A stretch of DNA of 64,000 nt from MWBF01 sp040772005 (GCA_040772005.1 JAXGYZ010000007.1:124001-188000); one strand, 5' to 3'; shown: positions 41,343-50,013, numbered from the stretch's first letter. Notes: generated from the sequence alone by a model not told the origin. A program made the numbers and translations.

Positions 41343-41562
41343 GATGCGTAGGGCATCTGGTCGTGAGGCGATTCGAGCGCTCGAACAGATGGGGTTTCAG
41401 CAGGTACGTCAACGCGGGAGCCATGTTGTGATGAAGAAGATAGCTCCAGATGGTACCGTCGGTTGCGTTGTTCCCATGCACCATGATCTCGCTATCGGAA
41501 CCTTGCTGGGCATACTGAAGCAAGCCAGGCTAGACCCGGATGAATTCATGAGGCTTCTATGA
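41335..41562 (+). CDS. hicA: HicA-family mRNA interferase toxin
   Basis: 75 residues with a dsRBD-like fold. GREAIRALEQMGFQQVRQRGSHVVMKK carries the catalytic His (H30 in RGSHVVM), and CVVPMHHDLAIGTLLGILKQA completes the family pattern. HicA cleaves mRNA independently of or on the ribosome until bound by HicB. Its stop overlaps the sufS ATG by four bases, so sufS translation is tied to toxin translation. Both toxin and antitoxin look intact. Confidence 0.92.
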   Translation: MPEMRRASGREAIRALEQMGFQQVRQRGSHVVMKKIAPDGTVGCVVPMHHDLAIGTLLGILKQARLDPDEFMRLL

Positions 41563-42809
41563 GCGTGCAGACAATTCCTGATACCGTTGTTGACGTCGAG
41601 CGCATCCGCGCGGACTTTCCCATCTTGCAGCGACAGATCCGAGGAAAGCCGCTCATCTACCTGGACAACGCCGCCAGCTCGCAGAAGCCGCTCGCCGTGC
41701 TGGATGCCATGGATCGCTACTACCGCGAGACCAACGCCAATGTCCACCGCGGGGTGCATACGCTGAGCGAGGAAGCGACCGCCCAGTATGAAGCCGCGCG
41801 CGGCAAGCTCACCGCGTTCATCGGCTCCTGTTGTCCGAAGGAAGTCGTCTGGACGCGCAACGCGACGGAAGCCCTCAACTTGGTGGCCTACTCCTGGGGT
41901 CGGGCCAACATCAAGCACGGGGATCGCATTCTCCTGACCGAGATGGAACACCACTCCAACCTGGTGCCCTGGCAGATTCTCGCGGCGGAGCGAGGCGCGG
42001 AGCTCGATTTCGTGCCGGTGACCGACACCGGCCTGCTGCGATTGGAACTACTCGATAAGCTGCTCACGCCCCGTACGAAGCTGTTTGCGTTCACGGCAGC
42101 ATCCAACGTCGTCGGCACCATCAATCCGGTTAAGGAGATGACGGCGGCAGCGCACAAGGTGGGCGCCTTGGTCCTGGTAGACGCGTGCCAGGCTGTGCCG
42201 CACATGCCGGTCAACGTGCAGGACCTCGACATCGACTTCATGGCCTTTTCAGGCCATAAGATGCTGGGGCCGACCAGCATCGGCGCGCTGTGGGGCCGCC
42301 GCGAACTGCTCAACGCCATGCCGCCGTTCATGGGCGGGGGCGACATGATTCGCGAAGTCCACCTGCGCGAGTCGCGCTGGAACGAGATTCCCTGGAAGTT
42401 CGAGGCCGGCACGCCGGCAATTGCCGAGGTAATCGGCCTGGGTGCCGCCGTGGACTACCTGAAGGAAATCGGCATGGACGCGGTACAGGCGATGGAGCGT
42501 GAGCTGACCAACTACGCCTATGAGCGAATGTCCGCGATCGAGGGCCTCAAGATTCTGGGGCCAGGACCCGATGAGCGCGGCGGGCTGGTCAGCTTCATCC
42601 TCGGCAGCGCACACCCGCACGACATTGCAGCCGCACTGGATAGCATGGGGATTGCAATTCGCGCGGGCCATCACTGCGCGCAACCGCTGCACGAACGCTA
42701 CGGCATCCCGGCAAGTGCACGCGCAAGTTTCTATCTGTACAACACGAGGGCTGAGGTGGACGCACTGGTGGACGGCTTGCAGAAAATTGCAGAATATTTC
42801 GGGGTCTGA
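41559..42809 (+). CDS. sufS: Cysteine desulfurase SufS
   Basis: 416-residue group II cysteine desulfurase. IRADFPILQRQIRGKPLIYLDNAASSQKP is the classical start; PLP lysine K234 in FSGHKMLGPTSIGAL, and the persulfide Cys about residue 373 in RAGHHCAQPLHERYG. It mobilises sulfur from cysteine and passes it to SufU and SufBCD. Its start codon overlaps the hicA stop. An 8-bp hairpin (42801-42821) covers its own stop codon before the second SufU-like gene. Confidence 0.96.
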   Translation: MSVQTIPDTVVDVERIRADFPILQRQIRGKPLIYLDNAASSQKPLAVLDAMDRYYRETNANVHRGVHTLSEEATAQYEAARGKLTAFIGSCCPKEVVWTRNATEALNLVAYSWGRANIKHGDRILLTEMEHHSNLVPWQILAAERGAELDFVPVTDTGLLRLELLDKLLTPRTKLFAFTAASNVVGTINPVKEMTAAAHKVGALVLVDACQAVPHMPVNVQDLDIDFMAFSGHKMLGPTSIGALWGRRELLNAMPPFMGGGDMIREVHLRESRWNEIPWKFEAGTPAIAEVIGLGAAVDYLKEIGMDAVQAMERELTNYAYERMSAIEGLKILGPGPDERGGLVSFILGSAHPHDIAAALDSMGIAIRAGHHCAQPLHERYGIPASARASFYLYNTRAEVDALVDGLQKIAEYFGV

Positions 42810-42837
42810 CAGGCAGACCCCATCAAGAGGAAGAATC

Positions 42838-43218
42838 ATGGACCTGTACGCAGAGGAAATCATCGATCATTACAAGCACCCGCGGCACTTCGGGCATCTG
42901 GACGACCCGACGCTGACGTACCACGACAGCAATCCGTTCTGCGGCGACGAAATTACGCTGGAGCTCAAGATCGAGAATGACAAGGTCGTGGATGTGGCCT
43001 TCTCCGGTCATGGCTGTGCCATCAGCCGGGCGGCTGCCTCGATGATGACTGAGGAGATTATTGGCAAGCCGCTGGCTGAACTTAAGGAGTGGTCAAAGGA
43101 CGAAGTTCTCGACCTGCTCGGCATCGAAGTCGGGCCGGTGCGCATGAAGTGTGCGCTCCTGCCCCTGAAGGCCATGAAGGCTGCCGTCTGGGGCTTGGCA
43201 GACGAAGTTGAGGAGTAG
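42838..43218 (+). CDS. sufU: Sulfur-carrier/scaffold protein SufU, second copy
   Basis: 126 residues. DLYAEEIIDHYKHPRHFGHLDDP, then C35 (SNPFCGDEIT), C60 (GHGCAISRAAASMM) and C105 (RMKCALLP), with the conserved Asp after the first Cys. Position directly after sufS is the standard place of SufU, so this copy is the likely SufS partner. The internal region between the second and third Cys is about the length expected for SufU rather than IscU. AAGAGGAAG precedes ATG 42838. Confidence 0.93.
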   Translation: MDLYAEEIIDHYKHPRHFGHLDDPTLTYHDSNPFCGDEITLELKIENDKVVDVAFSGHGCAISRAAASMMTEEIIGKPLAELKEWSKDEVLDLLGIEVGPVRMKCALLPLKAMKAAVWGLADEVEE

Positions 43219-43221
43219 CGC

Positions 43222-43413
43222 ATGGAAGGTATCCACTTCGTCACCGACGAGACGGGACACAAGGTTGCCGTGCAAATCGACCTGGCGAAGTACGGCGACC
43301 TGTGGGAGGATTTCTACGATAGCTTGCTTGCCCGGCAGCGCGCAGACGAACCGCGAGAACTGCTAGACACCTTGCGGTCCCGTCTACGTGAAGAGGGCAA
43401 GTTATATGGCTGA
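43222..43413 (+). CDS. Antitoxin of a RelE/ParE-type pair
   Basis: 63 residues, acidic then amphipathic: VTDETGHKVAVQIDLAKYGDLWEDFYDSLLARQRADEPRELLDTLRSRLREEG. Size, position and a C-terminal helix likely to wrap the toxin fit a RelB/Phd-like antitoxin. The specific family is not clear. It starts three bases after the SufU stop and overlaps the toxin start. Confidence 0.75.
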   Translation: MEGIHFVTDETGHKVAVQIDLAKYGDLWEDFYDSLLARQRADEPRELLDTLRSRLREEGKLYG

Positions 43414-43666
43414 TTATCGCGTCACCATAGCGCGCTCCGCGTCAAAGGAGATAGAGTCGCTTAGCATTGGGGGGCTAAATCGGGTCTTCCCAAAAGTTGA
43501 GGCGCTTGCGCAGAACCCACGACCCTATGGGTCACGGAAACTGATCGGTGAGACGAGTCTGTGGCGCATCCGAATAGGCGACTATCGCGTAATCTACAGC
43601 ATTGATGATAATGCAGGTGTCGTTGATGTCGTCGCGGTGAGGCACCGCAAGGACGCCTACCGCTAG
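43406..43666 (+). CDS. RelE/ParE-family toxin
   Basis: 86 residues from ATG 43406, which lies inside the antitoxin gene. YRVTIARSASKEIESL, NPRPYGSRKLIGETSLWRIRIGDYRVIYSIDD and VVAVRHRKDAYR match the RelE/YafQ-like toxin fold, including the Arg of WRIRIGDYR and the terminal RHRxxxYR basic residues used for ribosome-dependent mRNA cleavage. It looks intact and sits between sufU and the Rieske gene. Confidence 0.88.
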   Translation: MADYRVTIARSASKEIESLSIGGLNRVFPKVEALAQNPRPYGSRKLIGETSLWRIRIGDYRVIYSIDDNAGVVDVVAVRHRKDAYR

Positions 43667-43682
43667 TGCAGCAGGAGTAACC

Positions 43683-43994
43683 GTGGCGAATTTCGTAAAG
43701 GTTGCCCGCGTCGAGGACATTCATCCGGGCGAGAAGAGAATCTACGAGGTCGACGGTATACTGGTCGTGCTGGTCAACCTGGACGGCGAGTTTTACGCCA
43801 TCGAGGACACCTGCACGCATGACGGTGGACCGTTGGGCGAGGGCGAGATGCAGAACGGGCACCTTATCTGCCCGCGACACGGCGCGCGCTTCGACATCCG
43901 CACGGGCGCAGCCCTTACGCTGCCCGCCGTGGATCCGACGCCCACCTACGCAGTCCGCATACAAGACGGCGATATCTACGTCGAGTCGTATTGA
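43683..43994 (+). CDS. Rieske [2Fe-2S] ferredoxin
   Basis: 103 residues from GTG 43683. The Rieske ligands are C44 and H46 (DTCTHDGG) and C63 and H66 (ICPRHGARFD), the spacing of dioxygenase-type ferredoxins. No oxygenase gene is nearby; in this operon it may serve as an electron donor or as a cluster recipient. This type of gene at the end of suf operons is seen in other Gram-positive-like genomes. Confidence 0.93.
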   Translation: MANFVKVARVEDIHPGEKRIYEVDGILVVLVNLDGEFYAIEDTCTHDGGPLGEGEMQNGHLICPRHGARFDIRTGAALTLPAVDPTPTYAVRIQDGDIYVESY

Positions 43995-44006
43995 AAGGAA
44001 TGAGTC

Positions 44007-44321
44007 ATGACAATACCTACCGAAGATGACGTCAAGGAAGTAATCCGGCAGAACGTCTTTGACCCGGAGATCGGTATCAACATCGTCGACCTGGGTCTGG
44101 TCTACGATGTGAAGGTTCCAGAAGGCAAGAGCGTGGACGTCAAGATGACGCTCACCAGCCCAGGCTGTCCGGTGGGCCCGCAGATTATCGCGGGCGTGCA
44201 GACCTACATCCATCAGAAGTACCCGGACCTGGATGCCATAAACGTTCATGTCGTCTGGAGTCCGCTCTGGAACCCTGACATGATGACGCAGGAAGCCAAA
44301 GACCAGTTAGGTTTCTTTTAG
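44007..44321 (+). CDS. SufT-like DUF59/MIP18 protein
   Basis: 104 residues. VIRQNVFDPEIGINIVDLGLVYDVKV is the DUF59 hallmark (DPE-x-G/P-x-N-x-x-x-L-G), and TLTSPGCPVGPQIIAGV contains the reactive Cys. SufT-type proteins help mature Fe-S proteins, supporting its place as the last gene of the suf operon. Its stop shares bases with the GTG of the DUF72 gene. Confidence 0.9.
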   Translation: MTIPTEDDVKEVIRQNVFDPEIGINIVDLGLVYDVKVPEGKSVDVKMTLTSPGCPVGPQIIAGVQTYIHQKYPDLDAINVHVVWSPLWNPDMMTQEAKDQLGFF

Positions 44322-45166
44322 TGGCTGCGGCGCTCTTCCTCGGCACGCAAGGATGGACCTATCCCTCATGGGTAGGTCCATTCTACGCGCCGGGGACCAA
44401 GAACGCCGCCTACCTGCCCCACTACGCGACGCAGTTCCGTACGGTAGAGCTGGACACGACTTTCTATGCCATCCCCCGCCTGAGCACGATCGACGGCTGG
44501 CGCGATAAGACGCCGCCTGGCTTCCAGTTTGCGGCGAAGTTCCCCAAGGTCATCACCCACGAGAAGCTGCTCGTGGACAGCCGCGAGGAGACATCCGCCT
44601 TTCTCAATGCGATGGCCGGGCTGGATGACAAACTTGGACCCTTGCTCCTGCAGATGCCGCCCTCGTGGACTGCAAGCGGGATGGACGCCCTGACAGGGTT
44701 TCTGACCGGGCTGCCGGCCAGCGGGATGCGCTTTGCTCTGGAAGTGCGGCACAGGTCCTGGCTCGCTGCAGAGACCTTCCCGCGGCTGCTGGATCTGCTC
44801 CAGCGGCACGGCGTCGCCCTCTGCCTCGTGCAGCACGCGTGGATGCCCGCCCTGGATAACCTCACCGCGCCATTTACCTACGTCCGTTGGCTCGGTCGTC
44901 GCGAAGACATCCCGGACGATGACTTCTCCAAAGTCCGCATCAACCGGGATATCCAACTTGACCGCTGGGCCGCGCTGATCGGCGACTTCCTGCGCAACAA
45001 CGTCACGGTCTACGGCTACTTTAACAACCACTATCAGGGCCACTCACCCGCATCCGTTCGTGCCCTCCAGATGCGCCTTCAGCTATTGGACCCGGCCGCC
45101 GCTGAGGACGAGACCGGCAACGCGCCGCCCATCTCCGACGAGCCCAGTCTGTTCGACCTTGGCTAA
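44321..45166 (+). CDS. DUF72 family protein
   Basis: 281 residues from GTG 44321, overlapping the previous stop by one base. Family pieces: FLGTQGWTYPSWVGPFYAPGTK, YATQFRTVELDTTFYAIPRLSTIDGWRDKTPPGFQFAAKFPKVITHEK, and YGYFNNHYQGHSPASVRAL. DUF72 proteins have a TIM-barrel-like fold, and their function is not established. It is linked to the suf operon by overlap only. Confidence 0.9.
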   Translation: MAAALFLGTQGWTYPSWVGPFYAPGTKNAAYLPHYATQFRTVELDTTFYAIPRLSTIDGWRDKTPPGFQFAAKFPKVITHEKLLVDSREETSAFLNAMAGLDDKLGPLLLQMPPSWTASGMDALTGFLTGLPASGMRFALEVRHRSWLAAETFPRLLDLLQRHGVALCLVQHAWMPALDNLTAPFTYVRWLGRREDIPDDDFSKVRINRDIQLDRWAALIGDFLRNNVTVYGYFNNHYQGHSPASVRALQMRLQLLDPAAAEDETGNAPPISDEPSLFDLG

Positions 45167-45405
45167 ATCCCGCACCTAACTCTCTCCGACAACCTGAATA
45201 CCGGTCAGGCCCAGTCTCCAGGCTGTTGCCAATGCAGTGCGACCGCGCCTGCTGTAACTTCGCAGCAGCGTATACGCGGCATTGTAATGCTCCCGTCTGA
45301 TTATCCTGCTAAAATCGGCTAGTCTGTTTGTATAAGTTGCGCGCTCAGGCCGAGAGACGTAATCCCTTGAACGAACGATGGTCAGACCGGAAAGGAGCGG
45401 ACGGC

Positions 45406-46206
45406 GTGTTTGTATCATCCCTTCGGCGCAAACTGGCGGTTGTTACTCTCACGTGGCTCATCCCGGCACTGGGGCTGCTCCCTGTTGGCGGCGCAGTCCA
45501 GGCGGAAACAGCAGTCCCGAATCCTGACGAGCCATGGACAAGCGTGTCCATGTGGTTCACACCCATGCCTGCTATCTTCGCATCCGGCCCGCAGTTCGAG
45601 GCGCTCGGCGCGGCAGGCCGCTTCACCTTCGATGCCAGCGGTTATACGTTCGCAACTGCAGACCCCGACAGCGGCGCTTTCGCGACCGTAAGGATGCAGT
45701 TCGAGTTGGGCCGTGCCCAGTCCCTGCGAGCCACAGACCGGCTCAGCGGTATCGTCAACGATCTGCGCGGCACAGACCCGGCAGCCTTGCGCCGCAAACT
45801 ACCCGCCTACGGGCGGTTGGTGTACCAGGGTCTATACCCGGGCATTGATTTGGCATACGAAGGGCGGCCCGGCCGCCTGAAAGGTCTTTTCACCGTCGCC
45901 GCGGGCGCAGACCCGGCGAACATCCAGTGGCGCTATGCCGGCGCGGAGAAGGTCGAGGTGACGCAGCCAAACGGCGAGCTATGGATCAAGCTGCCGCGCG
46001 ATGGGCACTATCTTGTCAGCGGCGCGCCGATTGCGTGGCAGGAGCTCGGCGCGCGAAAGCTGCCCGTCAGCGCGAGCTATCAAGTGAGCCCGGATGGGCG
46101 GGTGAGCTTTGCATTAGGTGAGTACGACAACTCGCAGCCCCTGATCATCGACCCCTACCTCAACTATGCTGTGGTAGTGGGCGGCAGCGCAGCATCTGGA
46201 GACTAG
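45406..46206 (+). pseudogene. Secreted SBBP-type (DUF7948-like) protein, truncated after the N-terminal domain
   Basis: From GTG 45406 (AAAGGAG upstream) 266 residues with a signal peptide (WLIPALGLLPVGGAVQA). The rest matches the N-terminal domain of large SBBP beta-propeller proteins: YGRLVYQGLYPGIDLAYEG, LKGLFTVAAGADPANIQWRYAGAEKVEV, APIAWQE, PLIIDPYLNYAVVVGG. In full-length relatives the phrase IDPxLxYxxxxGGxxxD leads into propeller repeats; here a TAG follows GGSAASGD at once. Hence the reading as a truncated remnant; a small secreted product is still possible. The 240 bases before it hold no convincing gene, only a weak TATAAG hexamer. Confidence 0.65.
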
Positions 46207-46270
46207 CTCCAGCCTCACGCGCATTTACCTGAAGCTGCAGCGCCGTTAGCCCGGCGCGTGGCACCACTCA

Positions 46271-46306
46271 AAGGCCGGATTCTGGTAGAAATCCGGCCTT
46301 TGTTCT
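46271..46306 (+). terminator. Intrinsic terminator after the truncated SBBP gene
   Basis: AAGGCCGGATT (46271-46281) and AATCCGGCCTT (46290-46300) form an 11-bp stem followed by TTGTTCT. It isolates the upstream transcript from the SHMT-GcvT gene that starts at 46349. Confidence 0.8.
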
Positions 46307-46348
46307 AGAATACCACCTCGTCAGACCTCCATACAGGAGACACCCCCC

Positions 46349-49300
46349 ATGTCTATGAGCGAATACTGGGACACTTACCTGGGCGTCGATCTCGGTGCAG
46401 TCGACCCGGACATCGACGCGATAATCAGCTTCGAGGAGGAGCGCCAGGCCCGCAAGCTGATCATGATACCATCGGAGTCCATGGCGCCGCGCGCGGTGCG
46501 CCAGGCGCAAGGCTCTGTCTTCAACAACGTCTATGCCGAGGGCTACCCTCCCCTGCGCATGACCCGCGACGACGAAGACCGCCTGCTCGACTACCCACAC
46601 CAGCTCGCCTATTATCGGCGCTACGCTGACCGGCGCTTCTACAAAGGCGTTGACTACGTCCATTTTGTCGAGACGCTGGCCCAGCGCCGGGCGGCGATCA
46701 TCTTTGCTAACAAGCGCGTCTCCGACAAGCAGATTTATGTCAATGTCCAGCCGCTCTCTGGCGCAGCCGCTAACTTGGCCGTCTACGATACCTTCTGTGC
46801 GACCGGCGACACTGTGATGGGCATGGACCTGTACCAGGGCGGCCATCTGACCCACGGCAGCGAGTTCAACTTTTCCGGCAAGCGCTTCCGGGTGATCAGC
46901 TATGGCGTCAGCAAGACCACGGGCCGGCTCGACTACGATGAGATCCGCGACCTCGCGCGGAAGCACCGGCCCCGGCTCATCATTGCCGGCTTTACCTCCT
47001 ACACCTGGGCGCCCGACTGGCAGCTCTTTGCGGATATCGCGCACGAATGTGGTGCGGCGCTCCTGGCCGACATCAGCCATCCGGCAGGCATGGCGACGGC
47101 GGGCGCCTATCCGAATCCCGTGGGCATTGCCGATGTGGTCACCTGCACGACGCACAAGACCCTCATGGGGCCGCGCGGGGCCATCATCATGACCACGGAT
47201 GAGGACCTGGCCCAGCGCATCGACATGGCCGTCTTCCCCGGCGAGCAGGGCGGACCGCATACGCAGAAATTCGCGGCAATGGCCGTGGCGTTCAAGATTG
47301 CCGCGAGCGACGCATACCGGCGGCTGATGTGGCGCATCAAGGAAAATGCAGCCGCGCTCGCTGACGGACTCACGCGGCGCGGATTGAGGCTGGCCTATGG
47401 CGGCACCGACACCCACTTCTGCATGCTCGACCTGAACAGCGTCAGGAGCAGAGCCGGCGCGCCTCTGCGCGGCGAGCCCGCCGCCCGCATCCTTGATATG
47501 GCCGGCATTGTCGCCAACAAAAACACGATCCCCGGCGACACACAAACCTCGCTGGCGATGGGCATCCGGCTCGGCACGCCCTGGCTCACGCAGCGCGGCT
47601 ACGGCCCGAAGGACATGGACGAGATCGCCCGCCTCATCCACAAGACGGTGACGGGCATCCGGCCCTTCTCCTACACGGGCCTGTCGGGTGAACTGCCGCG
47701 CGGCAAGATCGACCTCGACCTGTTCGAAGAGATCAAGGCGGAGGTCGCGGCACTGGCCGCGCGCGGCGTATCGGAGACCGCGGACCGCGGCACACACTAC
47801 CCGCACTACTCTATCGAAGCGCCGGCCAGGGCGCCCCTGGTGACGAGCGAGGCAGCCGGCGCGCCCATCCCGGAGGCTGAATTGACTGCCGCACGCTCTG
47901 GCGCCGCACTGCTCGATGTCTCGGCCTGCGGCCTGCTGCTCGTCTCAGGCGAACGAGCCGAGGCGGGGTTGAACCAGATCGTGACATGCGATGTGCCCTG
48001 CATGGCGCCGGGCCAGTGCGTTCCGGGCTTCATCCTCGAGCCCGACGGCCGCGTGATGGACGATATCTTCGTCATGCGTTTGCCCGCGGACGAGTTTGAC
48101 CGCCAGCGCTTCATCCTGCGCACCCAGCCGGACAACCATGAGCGCGTCAAGGCATGGCTGCGCGGCCTGGGCGATGGTTACATCCTGTTCGACCCAGACG
48201 ACCTTTACGCTAAGGTCGAGGGACCGCTGGTCGTGGAAGACCTGCGCTATGAGGACGGGCCGCGCTTCACCGCGCTAGCGCTGCACGGACCGGAGTCCCG
48301 GGCCGTGATCCAGCGTGCGCTGCCGGAGTCGCAGGAGCCGTCGGCAGCCGCAGACCTGCCGGCAGTCGCCGCCTTTCTGCTCGGACCGGGCCATGCAGAG
48401 CTCGTAGTCCGGGGCGACGGTGCTGCGATGCGCGAACGGCTGACTGCTGCGGGCGCCCTGCCCATCGGCCCGGCTGCACTCGCTGCCTTGCGGGTCGCCT
48501 CCGGCCTGCCCGACTACACGCAACACCGTCCGCTGGCGAGCGAAATCCTGCCGCGCAGCGGACCTTTGCGCTTCGAGCTGCGCAAGCCCTACTTCGTCGG
48601 TCAACAGAGCCTCGCGGCCTTCCGGCAGAAACCGGACCTGCCGGTCTTCGCCTGGCAGGAGCCGCAGGACGCGGCGCTCAAGCGTACGCCGCTGTACGAG
48701 TGGCACCGGGCGCACACCCGTCACATCGTCCCCTTTGCCGGCTGGGAGATGCCTGTGTGGTACACGGGCGTGCTGAACGAGCACAACGCGGTGCGCCGGG
48801 CCGCCGGGCTGTTCGACGTTTCGCACATGGGCGTGTTCGAGGCCAGCGGGCCGCATGCTGAGGAGTTTCTCGATCTGGTGCTGACGAACTACGTCCGCTG
48901 GTATGCGCCGGGCGAGAGCTTCTATGCCTATCTCCTCGACCTGGACGGCAACGTGATCGACGATCTTCTTGTCTATCGCCGCGCGGCGGACCGATTCCAG
49001 ATCGTGGTCAACGCGTCGAACGCAGACAAGGACTGGGCGTGGCTGAACGCAGTCAACAACGGCGAGGTGTTGCTCGACCGCCAGCGGCCTGACCTGCGCG
49101 TGCTCCGTCCCGCGACGCTGCGCAATCTCAAGGACCGGTCGAGCGCCGATGACATGCGCGTGGACCTCGCGCTGCAGGGCTCTGCGTCGCTCGCCATCTT
49201 GCAGAGCCTGACCGGTGATGCCCGGCTGCGCGACCAACTTGCGCGTCTCAGGCGCACCGGCGTGACCGAGTGCGTGCTGGCCGGGTTCGACCTTGTCATT

Positions 49301-49972
49301 GCGCGCACCGGCTATACCGGTGAAGACATCGGCTACGAGCTGTTTGTTCATCCCGACCGTACGGTCGAGTTCTGGGAGACGCTGCTGGCCGCGGGCCAGC
49401 CGTTCGGCCTCCAACCGGCAGGGCTCGCCGCGCGCGACAGCACGCGCACGGAAGCCGGGCTGCCGCTGTACGGACACGAGTTGGCCGGCCCGTTCAACAT
49501 CTCGCCCGCCGGTGCGCGCTTCGCAGCCTACGTCAAGCTGCACAAACCCTACTTCATCGGTCGCAACGCCTATCTTGAGGCGGAAAAGACCCGCACGATG
49601 GAGGTTGCCCGTTTCCGCATGAACACCCGCGGGGTGCGAATGCCGAAGACCGGCGACCCGGTCGTCAATGCCCGTGGTCAGGCCATCGGCTGGGTGACAA
49701 GCGCCGCGGTGGATGTGGACGGCGTCATCCTGGGCCTCGCCTACATCCAGAGCCGCTATGCCCGCCCCGGCGACGAAATCGGCATCTTCAATATCCCCGC
49801 AAAACCCGTTGTCGAGAAGGGCAACAAGGCCGAGCTCCAGCCCGGTGACAAGGTCGCCCTGCCCGACAGCGCCACCCTGCTCCCCCGCTTCCCCGACAAA
49901 GCAGAACGGGCCCGCTGGCGCAGCGGTGCTGACAGCGTCTCGTCGGCCGGCCCTTCGTCAGCTACCGAGTAA
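46349..49972 (+). CDS. Fusion of serine hydroxymethyltransferase, GcvT-like module and aminomethyltransferase
   Basis: 1207 residues in one frame. Residues 1-about 480 are SHMT: IPSESMAPRAVRQAQGSV, GGHLTHGSEFNFSGK, ADISHPAGM, Schiff-base lysine K270 in CTTHKTLMGPRGA, and the C-terminal RPFSYTGLSGELPRGKID; this half resembles the longer SHMT branch. Residues about 490-770 are a shortened GcvT/YgfZ-like module (AARSGAALLDVSACGLLLVSG, GRVMDDIFVMRL, KPYFVGQQ). Residues about 779-1165 are a full GcvT: HIVPFAGWEMPVWYTGV, LFDVSHMG, VVNASNADKDWAWL with the catalytic Asp, RTGYTGEDIGYE, KPYFIGR. The enzyme would join THF-methylene production by GcvT to serine/glycine interconversion. The gcvH-gcvPA-gcvPB operon faces it 2 kb away. 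Confidence 0.92.
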   Translation: MSMSEYWDTYLGVDLGAVDPDIDAIISFEEERQARKLIMIPSESMAPRAVRQAQGSVFNNVYAEGYPPLRMTRDDEDRLLDYPHQLAYYRRYADRRFYKGVDYVHFVETLAQRRAAIIFANKRVSDKQIYVNVQPLSGAAANLAVYDTFCATGDTVMGMDLYQGGHLTHGSEFNFSGKRFRVISYGVSKTTGRLDYDEIRDLARKHRPRLIIAGFTSYTWAPDWQLFADIAHECGAALLADISHPAGMATAGAYPNPVGIADVVTCTTHKTLMGPRGAIIMTTDEDLAQRIDMAVFPGEQGGPHTQKFAAMAVAFKIAASDAYRRLMWRIKENAAALADGLTRRGLRLAYGGTDTHFCMLDLNSVRSRAGAPLRGEPAARILDMAGIVANKNTIPGDTQTSLAMGIRLGTPWLTQRGYGPKDMDEIARLIHKTVTGIRPFSYTGLSGELPRGKIDLDLFEEIKAEVAALAARGVSETADRGTHYPHYSIEAPARAPLVTSEAAGAPIPEAELTAARSGAALLDVSACGLLLVSGERAEAGLNQIVTCDVPCMAPGQCVPGFILEPDGRVMDDIFVMRLPADEFDRQRFILRTQPDNHERVKAWLRGLGDGYILFDPDDLYAKVEGPLVVEDLRYEDGPRFTALALHGPESRAVIQRALPESQEPSAAADLPAVAAFLLGPGHAELVVRGDGAAMRERLTAAGALPIGPAALAALRVASGLPDYTQHRPLASEILPRSGPLRFELRKPYFVGQQSLAAFRQKPDLPVFAWQEPQDAALKRTPLYEWHRAHTRHIVPFAGWEMPVWYTGVLNEHNAVRRAAGLFDVSHMGVFEASGPHAEEFLDLVLTNYVRWYAPGESFYAYLLDLDGNVIDDLLVYRRAADRFQIVVNASNADKDWAWLNAVNNGEVLLDRQRPDLRVLRPATLRNLKDRSSADDMRVDLALQGSASLAILQSLTGDARLRDQLARLRRTGVTECVLAGFDLVIARTGYTGEDIGYELFVHPDRTVEFWETLLAAGQPFGLQPAGLAARDSTRTEAGLPLYGHELAGPFNISPAGARFAAYVKLHKPYFIGRNAYLEAEKTRTMEVARFRMNTRGVRMPKTGDPVVNARGQAIGWVTSAAVDVDGVILGLAYIQSRYARPGDEIGIFNIPAKPVVEKGNKAELQPGDKVALPDSATLLPRFPDKAERARWRSGADSVSSAGPSSATE

Positions 49973-49975
49973 ACA

Positions 49976-50013
49976 GAGCCAGGGAGGGTGTGCGCGCATA
50001 CCCTCCCTGGCTC
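49976..50013 (+). terminator. Strong hairpin after the SHMT-GcvT fusion
   Basis: A perfect 14-bp stem (GAGCCAGGGAGGGT at 49976-49989, complement at 50000-50013) starts three bases after the stop codon. No T-run follows, so it may act as a factor-assisted terminator or 3' stabiliser. Confidence 0.6.

Noticed and set aside
42801..42821. 8-bp hairpin across the sufS stop codon
   Set aside because: Too short and without a T-run to call a terminator inside an operon; probably incidental or only a minor mRNA feature.
45176..45418. 80-residue minus-strand ORF between DUF72 and the truncated SBBP gene
   Set aside because: No ribosome site, no family likeness, Arg-rich composition; it overlaps the probable promoter region of the plus-strand gene.
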